A stretch of DNA of 6,235 nt from an uncultured Clostridia bacterium. GTDB taxonomy: Bacteria; Bacillota; Clostridia; Oscillospirales; Ruminococcaceae. The position numbers and the translations under genes are program-made. Under the pieces are notes generated by a model. It ran no database searches, was not told the origin of the DNA, and worked only from the letters and a program-made list of their open reading frames with translations. The DNA lies in the NCBI GenBank assembly GCA_945910715.1, contig CAMDZU010000082.1, forward strand, positions 1 through 6,235, read 5' to 3'. Below, one piece after another: positions 1-5,639 of the stretch; within the stretch, counting starts at the first letter, position 1; each line of letters begins with the position of its first letter.

Positions 1-1
1 G

Positions 2-145
2 GACGAAATCGGCTGGAAGCAGTTTGAAATGCTTATGGCGGCAATGCCGAAAAATACCGCCCTTTGCGGTGAACTAAGAAAAAGAGGGACGAAAATGCCC
101 TTTGACAAGGGAATTTCAGAGGTATTCGACAGGCTTGTCACATAG
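2..145 (+). CDS. C-terminal 47 residues of a phage tail-module protein, possibly Gp15-like (partial)
   Basis: An open frame enters from the left edge in frame 2 and ends with TAG at 143-145; the start lies outside the window. The visible residues run DEIGWKQFEMLMAAMPKNTA, then LCGELRKRGTKM and a short tail ending FDRLVT. The spacing of a Trp, an aromatic, Leu/Met, 'MPKNTAL' and a later Arg recalls the C-terminal part of bacteriophage Gp15-family proteins (W..F..L...LP..T......R), which usually sit just before the tape measure gene. That likeness is a pattern match from memory, not an alignment. The next gene starts 10 bases after the stop, so they are probably co-transcribed. It could equally be another small tail assembly protein; coding status is well supported, identity weakly so. 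Confidence 0.6.
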   Translation, partial: DEIGWKQFEMLMAAMPKNTALCGELRKRGTKMPFDKGISEVFDRLVT

Positions 146-152
146 AAAGGAG
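146..152 (+). promoter_or_regulatory. Ribosome binding site deciding the start of the 114-aa gene
   Basis: AAAGGAG lies 3 bases before the ATG at 156. The same frame is open further upstream to a TTG at 102, but that codon sits inside the preceding gene and lacks a comparable site, so the ATG at 156 is preferred. Confidence 0.75.
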
Positions 153-155
153 CTT

Positions 156-500
156 ATGACGGACAAAGAATTATATGAAAAGCTGGGCGGCGACTTAATG
201 GGCTATATGGACGGTCTTGAACAGTCGGAGCTGCGCAGAATTACCGCCCTTTCGGGGGACAGCGAGGGGGATTTTTCCGCCCTTTCGGGCGTTTTTGAGA
301 GCATTGAACGGACAGCAGGCGCTCCGCTTTTTGATACGGAAAGAGATCTGCCGCCCGTAAACGTTAATGTGCCCGAAATAAAAATGCCGACCCAGAACAT
401 TAACCTTTCCGTTACCCTTGACGGCAGAGAGGTGGCAAAGGCTGTGGCGAGGGCGGCGGACGAAATGAACAGACAGCTTAACGCAAGGGTTGTCAGATAG
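156..500 (+). CDS. Small phage tail protein, 114 aa, with a tape-measure-like C-terminus
   Basis: The protein begins MTDKELYEKLGGDLMGYMDG and ends with a helical stretch, DGREVAKAVARAADEMN followed by RQLNARVVR. The N-terminal half (about 1-60) is acidic and probably helical. The middle (about 65-90) is Pro/Val/Asn-rich, with alternating 'VNVNVPEIKMP' residues, and leads into a strand-like 'NINLSVTLDGREVAK'. The motif hydrophobic-xx-DGREhA near the C-terminus is familiar from the ends of tail tape measure proteins, which are normally many hundreds of residues long. The gene sits between a Gp15-like fragment and the small tail/hub genes, where a tape measure gene is usual. It may be a very reduced tape measure, a remnant left by an internal deletion, or an unrelated tail chaperone. 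Its intact frame and own ribosome binding site argue that it is expressed. Confidence 0.65.
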   Translation: MTDKELYEKLGGDLMGYMDGLEQSELRRITALSGDSEGDFSALSGVFESIERTAGAPLFDTERDLPPVNVNVPEIKMPTQNINLSVTLDGREVAKAVARAADEMNRQLNARVVR

Positions 501-508
501 GAGGAGCA

Positions 509-856
509 ATGGAGCTATATTTCAATAACCTTCCTGTGCCGAAGGTTGTGGGCTTTTCCGCAGAGCGAAAAACAAGGGGCAGCAGAGTAAGCTACAACTG
601 CAACGGGGATATGCTTGTGGATTTGGTGGCGAGGAAATTTACTCTCACCGTTACTCTTGGGGAGCTTACGGCGGAGGAGCTGGGAGCGGTTATGAGAGAA
701 ACGGAAAACGTGTTTTTCAACGTCAGCTTTTATACCGCCGCCTACGGCGAGGTGCAGAGGAAATTCCACCTTGCGGAGCAGCCCGAGCAGATTGACTTTT
801 CCGAGGGCGGCAGGACTTATTACAAAGCCACAAGGCTTGTGCTGGAGGAATTGTAA
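509..856 (+). CDS. Small structural tail protein, 115 aa (Dit-like/DUF6711-like position)
   Basis: The ATG at 509 follows AGGAGGAG (499-506), which overlaps the previous stop. The protein starts MELYFNNLPVPKVVGFSAER and is predicted to be mostly beta strand, with alternating stretches such as LVDLVARKFTLTVTLGELT and VFFNVSFYTAAYGEVQRKFH. A short protein with an N-terminal 'x-V-P-x-P' loop, an 'R..Y..NG.M..D.V..K' stretch and a C-terminal 'Y.......E' strand resembles the small phage proteins of Clostridia prophages grouped as DUF6711; I infer this from pattern only. Placement directly before the hub gene suggests a tail-completion or distal-tail adaptor role, as Dit plays in siphophages, although Dit is usually larger (about 200 aa or more). 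Its stop overlaps the next start (TAATG), so the two products are probably made in a coupled way. Confidence 0.7.
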   Translation: MELYFNNLPVPKVVGFSAERKTRGSRVSYNCNGDMLVDLVARKFTLTVTLGELTAEELGAVMRETENVFFNVSFYTAAYGEVQRKFHLAEQPEQIDFSEGGRTYYKATRLVLEEL

Positions 857-2751
857 TGGTAAAGGTATCAGAGGGCTACAAGGCTCTTGCAGGAGCAAAC
901 GGACGTGAAATTTCCTGCACAATAATCGCAGGGGATTATGTCTTTACGGACAGGGACATATTGTCCTTTCAGTTCGACGACGTGGTGCACGAGGAGGATA
1001 TGGAGCTTGGCACAACCTGCTCCAACCGTTTTCATTTTGAGCTTGCAACGGATATAATTATCCCCCTTGACGTTATGGTAAAGCCCTATATACGCTTTGA
1101 GGGCAGCGACGAGCAATGTCCCCTTGGAGAGTTTTACATAAGCAGGCGCTACCGCAGAAGAAAGCGCTATACCATAACCTGCTACGACAGAATGTACAGA
1201 CTTGGGGAAACGTACAGGACAAAGCTTGTTTTCCCACAGAAAATGCAGACGGTGCTTGAAGACCTGTGCGAAAATCTCGGAATTGAGGCTGATTTCAGAA
1301 GCCGCTCCTTTGTATGTAATCAGCCGCCCCTCGGCTGCACCTATCGGGATATGATAGGCTATATTGCAGGAGCAAACGGCGGCTGTGCAAAGTTTGACAG
1401 GTACGGAGTATTAACCCTGAAAAAGCACCAAAACTGCGGCGAGATAATCAGGCGTGACAACTACACCGACCTGCTTATTAAGGCGGAGGAGTTTGCCGTA
1501 AAGCAGGTGGAGCTTGTGTGGGAGGACAAGGTTTATTCCGCAGGAGAGGGCACGAGCCTTTCCACCTACCGACAGGAAAACCCCTTCGCAACGGAGCTTA
1601 TGGCGCAGCGTATCTACGCCGATTACGCAGGCTTTTCCTATTACGGCGCAGAGGTGACAATGCAGGGTCTGCCCTATCTTGAGGCAGGGGACAGCGTTTA
1701 TCTGCAGAATGACAGCGACAGCAGCCTTTTTAATATTATAATCAGCGAGATTGTTTATACCTATGACGGCACGCTGACCGCCTTTCTTTCCTCCTTTTCA
1801 AAGAATACCGTAAGCGAGCCTGAGCTTTCCGACGAGGGAGAGCTTCTTGAAAAGAAGCTTAAGCTTTACTGCCTCAGCGCAAGAAACGACGAGGAAAAGG
1901 TTATGCAGAGCGGCATTGCCACCACTCTCCTTTCCCTTGACTTCAAGGCAATTTCCGAAACAAGCCTTGTTTTCGGGGGAGAAATTGTGGTTAAGCCAAG
2001 GGAAGACTGCCTGCTTACATTACGGCTGTATTTCAACGACAGCGAGGTTTTCCCGAGAGCAATAACACAGCTCAAGGCCAATGAATATGCCACGGTAACG
2101 CTCCATAATTTTCTCGAAACGGTAGGCTACGGAGTAAACAATCTTGTGCTTGCGGCGGAAATTTCCTCGGGCAGCTGCCTTATGGAAAAGGAGCAGGGAA
2201 TTATCAGCGTATGGGGTCAGCTGCTTTCGGGCGAGGGACTTAAAAATCCGAACAGGACCTTTGCCTTTGAAATGCCTTATTTTGCGGTATCGAGAGATAA
2301 ACTGCACATTGCCTTTGACGAGGAGCCGACAGAAATTCACGTTGACGTAATCAGGGAAAATATTTCACAGGCTTTTGAACAGTGGGCTGTTTTGGGAGAG
2401 AAAATCGGCTTTGGCTTCGGCTGTGCCTTTGGGGATATTCCTTATGCAAGGGCGGTTTCGGGGGGAGTGGAAATTGTGTTCGGTAATCCCGTTGACTTCG
2501 GCGGAACGGAAAGAACCGCCTTTGTTATCGGAATACCCAAAACGGGCGGCTTTGACTATTATTATCCACAAAGCGCATATCAGAGCGATCTGAACGTTGT
2601 TTTCCTTGCCTTTGAGAATATCAGCCTTGCAAGCGGCAATTGCAGCGTTTCCTACGACAACTCGGCAGGAACGCTCAAAAACAGCATAAGCGGCCAATTT
2701 ATTCCTGCGTTTACCGCAGAATTTCAGATAACGGAACAGGAGGAACAGTAA
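856..2751 (+). CDS. Phage tail hub/baseplate protein (gp27/Tal-like N-terminal half, beta-rich C-terminal extension), 631 aa
   Basis: The ATG at 856 shares its A with the previous stop, and GGAGG lies at 844-848. Residues 1-125 look like the first hub domain: 'DRDILSFQF', then 'CSNRFHFEL', 'VKPYIRFEG', 'CPLGEFYISR' and 'YTITCYDRMYRLGE', a progression typical of tail hub proteins related to T4 gp27 and siphophage Tal. Residues about 125-205 form an alpha/beta insert with 'YRDMIGYIAGANGG' and 'FDRYGVLTL'. Residues 210-317 carry the second barrel, with the hallmark 'GLPYLEAGDSVYLQ' and 'IIISEIVYTYDGTLTAFLSS'. A charged linker (about 318-337, 'ELSDEGELLEKKLK') follows. The last 290 residues are beta-rich and unrecognised, perhaps jelly-roll modules for adsorption or hub closure. 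No peptidase or lysozyme motif is visible, unlike many Tal proteins. The product would form the tail tip to which the next gene's product attaches. Confidence 0.8.
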   Translation: MVKVSEGYKALAGANGREISCTIIAGDYVFTDRDILSFQFDDVVHEEDMELGTTCSNRFHFELATDIIIPLDVMVKPYIRFEGSDEQCPLGEFYISRRYRRRKRYTITCYDRMYRLGETYRTKLVFPQKMQTVLEDLCENLGIEADFRSRSFVCNQPPLGCTYRDMIGYIAGANGGCAKFDRYGVLTLKKHQNCGEIIRRDNYTDLLIKAEEFAVKQVELVWEDKVYSAGEGTSLSTYRQENPFATELMAQRIYADYAGFSYYGAEVTMQGLPYLEAGDSVYLQNDSDSSLFNIIISEIVYTYDGTLTAFLSSFSKNTVSEPELSDEGELLEKKLKLYCLSARNDEEKVMQSGIATTLLSLDFKAISETSLVFGGEIVVKPREDCLLTLRLYFNDSEVFPRAITQLKANEYATVTLHNFLETVGYGVNNLVLAAEISSGSCLMEKEQGIISVWGQLLSGEGLKNPNRTFAFEMPYFAVSRDKLHIAFDEEPTEIHVDVIRENISQAFEQWAVLGEKIGFGFGCAFGDIPYARAVSGGVEIVFGNPVDFGGTERTAFVIGIPKTGGFDYYYPQSAYQSDLNVVFLAFENISLASGNCSVSYDNSAGTLKNSISGQFIPAFTAEFQITEQEEQ

Positions 2752-4040
2752 TGATTAAGGGAAAAACAAAAATACAGCTTTTTGACGGAAAAACAGGCGG
2801 CGAGGTTTACAGAGCGGAAGATGAAAATATGGTGACCAACGCCATTGAAAAACTGCTCAATCCCCCTGTGGAATGGCTGTTTGCAGGAACGGATTTCAGG
2901 GAGCTTTACAAGAACGTTACACCCATTTACAAAAAGGCGCTGGGAGGAATAATGCTGTGGAAGGATCCCCTGCCCGAAAGCGCAGAACAGATTATTCCCC
3001 CTGCGGAGGCGGTTGAGGTGGCTCACGCAGGAGGAGCTTACACAGGCAGCGACACAATGAGAGGCTCGTACAATGCCAACGAAAGCGGCAAAATCGAAAA
3101 CGGTTTCCGCCACGTCTGGGACTTCGGCACGGACAGAGGAAACTGCACCTTCAGCGCCGTTACTCTCACAAGCCTTGCGGGGGGCTCGGCAGGCTGGTCG
3201 GCCCACAGGGATCCTGCGCCAATTTACGATACGCCCCAGCGCTTTTCCGAAACGTCAATTCTGACCCAGCACCCCACAGGTCTTCAGCCTGTTGCCTGGT
3301 CGGATTATAACGCAAGGTTTTTGGGCTGCTTCAGAAAAAATATTTATACCTTTATCAAATACGAATCAAACGGACTTACAGTTACGGATATTGAAACCCA
3401 GAATCCCGCAAAAATAAGCCTTATGTCCGATCTGACTTCTGCTTTGTCGCAGAATAAATACACCGTTACAAGGCTTACGGGAATATGCAGCAGCGTTATG
3501 TCCGCCTTTGTTACCGAGGACGGAAGAGTAATGTTCTTAAAAAACAGCGGCGGAACAGCAACAGTTACCTTTATTGACCCTGTCACAAAGGAAATACTGG
3601 AAACGAAAAGCTTTAACAGGGACTATCTTGACGCCTACTCAACCGCATATTACAAGGGAAATTACTACCTTGCACGGTATGCTGACGGAAAAACTTATGT
3701 AATGTGCGTTGACGAGGACGGAAACGAAACAAACACGGGAATTACCAACCCCTCGGGCACAGCGTCTGTTCTGGGCGGCAGACTGCTTATTCCAAGCGGC
3801 AGCTCTCTTATGGCAAGCTCGGACGGAATAAGCTTTATTGCCCTTCAGAGCAACGCAAATTCAGGCTCGGGAGGCTTTGGCTACGATTATGAAAACAGAC
3901 TGCCCTTTGTTCCGTTGAGCTATAACGGCTCAATGATGATACTGAAAAATTATCTCGCCACAATAAACAATCTGTCTGCGCCTGTTGTAAAGACCGATCA
4001 GCAGACAATGAAAATCACCTACGAAATATACAATATTTAA
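2751..4040 (+). CDS. Phage tail-tip/fibre-like protein with probable propeller-type repeats, 429 aa
   Basis: The ATG at 2751 overlaps the preceding stop (TAATG), with GGAGG at 2739-2743. The same frame is open upstream to about 2640, but that stretch overlaps the hub gene and has no good start site. Residues 1-35 contain 'KIQLFDGKTGGEVYRAEDEN' and 'MVTNAIEKLL', a head shared by tail-tip proteins of Clostridia prophages ('...D.NMVTNA...'), probably the attachment domain. Residues 60-180 are Gly/Ser/Thr-rich, including 'AHAGGAYTGSDTMRGSYNAN'. From about 185 to 405 come loosely repeated strand-turn units such as 'AFVTEDGRVMFLK', 'YYLARYADGKTYVMCVDEDG', 'GGRLLIPSG' and 'SSDGISFIAL', which look like blades of a beta-propeller. 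The last strand, 'MKITYEIYNI', closes the protein like many such proteins. The likely role is host-surface binding at the tail tip. No catalytic motif is visible. It is the last tail gene; no lysis gene follows. Confidence 0.75.
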   Translation: MIKGKTKIQLFDGKTGGEVYRAEDENMVTNAIEKLLNPPVEWLFAGTDFRELYKNVTPIYKKALGGIMLWKDPLPESAEQIIPPAEAVEVAHAGGAYTGSDTMRGSYNANESGKIENGFRHVWDFGTDRGNCTFSAVTLTSLAGGSAGWSAHRDPAPIYDTPQRFSETSILTQHPTGLQPVAWSDYNARFLGCFRKNIYTFIKYESNGLTVTDIETQNPAKISLMSDLTSALSQNKYTVTRLTGICSSVMSAFVTEDGRVMFLKNSGGTATVTFIDPVTKEILETKSFNRDYLDAYSTAYYKGNYYLARYADGKTYVMCVDEDGNETNTGITNPSGTASVLGGRLLIPSGSSLMASSDGISFIALQSNANSGSGGFGYDYENRLPFVPLSYNGSMMILKNYLATINNLSAPVVKTDQQTMKITYEIYNI

Positions 4041-4140
4041 GGCAACACCGCACAATTAACGGCTGCCGCCTTTGCCGCATGCTTGCTTGCATCTTTTCCG
4101 TCATCCTGCATAAATTTCCCTTGACAGGCGCAGGCGGAAA
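4041..4140. repeat. Non-coding stretch after the tail operon, possible dispersed repeat element
   Basis: This stretch begins right at the fibre stop codon. It contains GGCAACACCGCACAATTAAC, a GC-rich segment with GCCGCC and GCCGCATGC, an ATGC-TTGCTT-GCAT inverted repeat at about 4079-4092, and a TTGACA-like hexamer at 4121 that has no matching -10. Weak imperfect pairing is possible between GGCA (4041-4044) and TGCC (4064-4067), enclosing CCG/CGG. The reverse strand has an open frame here, but it overlaps the end of spoIIR and has no clear ribosome binding site. Its compact, structured, non-coding nature between convergent genes suggests an intergenic repeat of the kind scattered in Ruminococcaceae genomes. 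Only one copy is in the window, so repetition is inference. Confidence 0.3.
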
Positions 4141-4141
4141 G

Positions 4142-4187
4142 GGGCTGTTCGCTCCCTGTGGAATTACTCCTGCGGAGCGAACAGCCC
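4142..4187. terminator. Bidirectional hairpin between the convergent tail operon and spoIIR
   Basis: A perfect 14-bp inverted repeat is present: GGGCTGTTCGCTCC at 4142-4155 and GGAGCGAACAGCCC at 4174-4187, separated by 18 bases. On the plus strand it is followed by TTTAATAAATT, a short and impure T tract that could end the tail transcript. On the minus strand the tract is only CTTTCC, which is weak. The spoIIR stop codon (4164-4166) lies in the loop, and the 4174-4187 arm encodes the last residues of SpoIIR. A Rho-independent terminator shared by convergent genes is the simplest reading. Confidence 0.5.
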
Positions 4188-4796
4188 TTTAATAAATTCG
4201 TATAAAGCAAACCTGATTTCACAATCGCTTTTTTCAATCTCTCTGCTCTGGGCGAGAGTCAGTATCGCTTCCTCGTCATAGCCCTGACTGTACGCCCAGC
4301 TGAAAAGCTCATTTTTCTCTGCGGCAGGCAGGCACAGCGGCGGAAACAGCACGCACCACCAGTTATGTCCCTCCCCCTTGCCGATAGTCAGCCGCAGAGC
4401 GTTGTAATTTCCTGCAGGCAGGGTGGTATTACCGTAAACTCTTGTGGTAAAATACATATTGCAGACCTGACTGCGTACTGTATATTCATAGCCATTTTCA
4501 TAAACAAAGGCCTGCGCCTTTTCGTTTATGTAGGCAAGGTTCTGCTTTGCGGCAAGAGCGGCGTCCTCCGCATTCCGGCTGTCCTCGAAAATTACCCCAA
4601 GGTCGTTGAGCAGATAATCACGCAGATCGTATTTAAGCGCCTGATCCTCGTCGCTGTCCGAATTTGCCATTATGTGCAGACGGAAAAACTCGTCCTGCGC
4701 CTTTTCACAGCTTTCGGAAAAGGCGGTAAAGCCCGAAATCAGCACCGCACAGGCAGCCCCTATAAGCATTGCTAAGTCAAGTGTGTGTATTTTCAT
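4164..4796 (-). CDS. spoIIR: Stage II sporulation protein R (SpoIIR), 210 aa
   Basis: SpoIIR is made in the forespore, crosses its membrane and signals to the mother cell, where it activates the membrane protease SpoIIGA to cleave pro-sigma-E. The family is recognisable by 'FFRLHIMANSDSDEDQAL' (37-54), followed by 'KYDLRDYLL', and by the signature 'GEGHNWWCVLFPPLC' (141-155). Residues 7-26 are an uncleaved or cleaved signal/membrane anchor (LDLAMLIGAACAVLISGFTA). The length fits the family. The start is the ATG at 4796-4794, chosen because GGGGG lies 7 bases upstream (4808-4804); a TTG 15 codons earlier lacks this. The gene runs against the tail operon and is divergent from the sigma factor gene. 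The C-terminal 'KGLFAPQE' is encoded by one arm of an inverted repeat, so that end may be lineage-specific. Confidence 0.95.
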   Translation of the reverse strand: MKIHTLDLAMLIGAACAVLISGFTAFSESCEKAQDEFFRLHIMANSDSDEDQALKYDLRDYLLNDLGVIFEDSRNAEDAALAAKQNLAYINEKAQAFVYENGYEYTVRSQVCNMYFTTRVYGNTTLPAGNYNALRLTIGKGEGHNWWCVLFPPLCLPAAEKNELFSWAYSQGYDEEAILTLAQSREIEKSDCEIRFALYEFIKGLFAPQE

Positions 4797-4803
4797 TTTT
4801 ATT

Positions 4804-4808
4804 CCCCC
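4804..4808 (-). promoter_or_regulatory. spoIIR ribosome binding site
   Basis: On the minus strand AAAAAGGGGGAAT precedes the ATG at 4796-4794 with a 7-base spacer. It selects this start over the TTG at 4841-4839. Confidence 0.8.
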
Positions 4809-4823
4809 TTTTTCTGAACAGAG

Positions 4824-4853
4824 TATTGTCCCACGTGACAAGGAATATTCCGC
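4824..4853 (-). promoter_or_regulatory. Candidate forespore (sigma-F-like) promoter of spoIIR
   Basis: Reading the minus strand, GCGGA (4853-4849) is followed after 15 bases by TGGGACAATA (4833-4824). The sigma-F consensus is roughly GYWTA, 15-16 bases, GGNNANANTW; the -10 fits at six of seven fixed positions and the -35 at three of five. The transcript would start about 20 bases before the ATG. spoIIR is a known sigma-F target in Bacillus, which supports the assignment; the -35 match is weak. Confidence 0.4.
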
Positions 4854-4882
4854 TTGACAGATAAAAATTTTAGCATTATAAT
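4854..4882 (+). promoter_or_regulatory. Perfect-consensus sigma-A promoter for the sigma/anti-sigma operon
   Basis: TTGACA at 4854-4859 and TATAAT at 4877-4882 are separated by exactly 17 bases, all matching the housekeeping consensus. Transcription would start near 4889, giving an untranslated leader of about 160 bases before the GTG at 5052. It points away from spoIIR. Such a strong promoter suggests tight repression or leader control, or steady supply of the sigma factor with control at the anti-sigma level. Confidence 0.85.
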
Positions 4883-4991
4883 AAATAAATGTACCTTTTA
4901 GGGTTTATTCCGTGAATAATTATTCCCTGAGTAACAGCATAATGCTTTATTACGCTCTGTAAAGGCTTTTGTAAAATTTTTTTATTTTGAG

Positions 4992-5017
4992 TGAAACTTT
5001 TTTCAAAAATTTACTTA
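4992..5017 (+). promoter_or_regulatory. Candidate ECF-type (autoregulatory) promoter
   Basis: TGAAAC at 4992-4997, 16 bases, then CTTA at 5014-5017. Many Firmicute ECF sigma promoters read TGAAAC, 16-17 bases, CGTA/CGTC, so this has a full -35 match and one mismatch in the -10. The start would fall near 5024, about 28 bases before the GTG, a normal distance. Position and -35 are suggestive; the AT-rich background weakens the case. Confidence 0.3.
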
Positions 5018-5040
5018 CTACAAATTGTAAGGTTGAAAGC

Positions 5041-5047
5041 GAGGTGA
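5041..5047 (+). promoter_or_regulatory. Ribosome binding site for the GTG-started sigma factor
   Basis: GAGGTGA ends 4 bases before the GTG at 5052. No in-frame ATG exists near the N-terminus of the sigma-2 region, so this site fixes the non-ATG start. Confidence 0.65.
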
Positions 5048-5051
5048 GCCT

Positions 5052-5594
5052 GTGGGCGATTACACGCTTGACTCTTATTTCAATCGGGTTTACGACGAAA
5101 CAATAAGCGCCGTTTCCCGTTTCGTAATCAGCAAATGCGGAAATATCCTTGATTCGGAGGATATTCTCCAGAACATTTACGCAAGATTTTATCAGAGAAT
5201 AAGCAAAAAGGGCTATGCCGATATTGACAGCCCGGAGGCTTTCCTTATAAATATTGCAAAATTTGAGTGCAAATCCTATTTCGGCGTTATCAAAAAGCAC
5301 AGCAGGGCTCAGTCCTTCGGGGATTTCACCGAGGAGCAGATGGTGGCTGTGGAGGCGGAAATGTCCGCTACACAGAAAAACCTTGAGGACGTGCTTTGCA
5401 ACGAAATGATGGCAAGGCAGATTTTCGAGGATATTGCCAATACCGACGAAATGACCGGCAGGATTTTCTACCTGCATTTTGTATGCGATATGAAGCTGGA
5501 CGAGATTGCGGACGCACTGGGCGTTAATCTTTCCACCGTGAAAAACAAGCTTTACCGCACCATTGAGCGCCAGAAAAAGAAATTCAACCTATAA
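5052..5594 (+). CDS. ECF-like sigma-70 family RNA polymerase sigma factor, 180 aa
   Basis: The protein should bind core RNA polymerase and direct it to a small set of promoters. Residues 8-80 form the sigma-2 region; 'DSEDILQNIYARFYQRI' (34-50) is the typical region 2.2 helix (DxEDhhQxhahxhh), and 'SPEAFLINIAKFECKSYF' (60-77) is region 2.3/2.4. A linker of about 45 residues follows. Residues 130-178 form sigma-4, with 'EMTGRIFYLHFVCDMKLDEI' (133-152) and the helix-turn-helix 'DEIADALGVNLSTVKNKLYR' (150-169), then a basic tail 'QKKKFNL'. The usual length of ECF factors (160-200 aa) is met and there is no sigma-3 domain. It starts with GTG. The downstream membrane protein, 45 bases away, is its probable anti-sigma factor. 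The subgroup and target promoters cannot be told from the sequence alone. Confidence 0.9.
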   Translation: MGDYTLDSYFNRVYDETISAVSRFVISKCGNILDSEDILQNIYARFYQRISKKGYADIDSPEAFLINIAKFECKSYFGVIKKHSRAQSFGDFTEEQMVAVEAEMSATQKNLEDVLCNEMMARQIFEDIANTDEMTGRIFYLHFVCDMKLDEIADALGVNLSTVKNKLYRTIERQKKKFNL

Positions 5595-5639
5595 AATATC
5601 ACAGGCGGCATATAATATATTGAGAAAGGAGGCGGCATA

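Larger units (their letters stand above)
4889..5051 (+). other. AT-rich leader of the sigma factor gene with several inverted repeats
   Basis: This stretch is markedly richer in A+T than the neighbouring genes. It contains TTATTC-CGT-GAATAA (4905-4919), overlapping the palindrome GAATAATTATTC (4914-4925), then AGCAT-A-ATGCT (4936-4946) flanked by GTAA (4931-4934) and TTAC (4950-4953). The same TTAC can instead pair with GTAA at 4959-4962. A T-rich run is at 4974-4988, and TACAA-A-TTGTA is at 5019-5029. No known riboswitch or T-box is recognised, and no complete terminator precedes the T run. Confidence 0.5.

Noticed and set aside
102..155. TTG-started 18-codon N-terminal extension of the 114-aa protein
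   Set aside because: It overlaps the previous gene and has no clear ribosome site; the ATG at 156 is preceded by AAAGGAG.
515..922. 135-codon open frame on the minus strand
   Set aside because: It lies opposite two well-supported tail genes, has no ribosome site and its composition looks like an antisense shadow.
4037..4237. 66-codon minus-strand frame across the tail/spoIIR junction
   Set aside because: It overlaps the C-terminal coding part of spoIIR in another frame and covers the inverted repeat and the non-coding stretch; no ribosome site is seen.
4365..4775. 136-codon plus-strand frame opposite spoIIR
   Set aside because: SpoIIR family motifs on the minus strand are unmistakable; the opposite frame is a shadow.
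4974..4988. T-rich run in the sigma leader as an attenuator terminator
   Set aside because: No stable GC-containing stem ends directly before it, so it is not called a terminator.
4950..5477. 175-codon minus-strand frame opposite the sigma factor
   Set aside because: The plus-strand sigma-2 and sigma-4 motifs explain this region; the frame runs into the AT-rich leader.
5603..5639. AGGCGGCATA direct repeat (5603-5612 and 5630-5639) and TATAAT at 5611-5616 before the anti-sigma gene
   Set aside because: There is no fitting -35 (the 17-base position reads CCTATA), and the repeat is short; the second copy overlaps the ribosome site, so chance or shared ribosome-site composition is enough.
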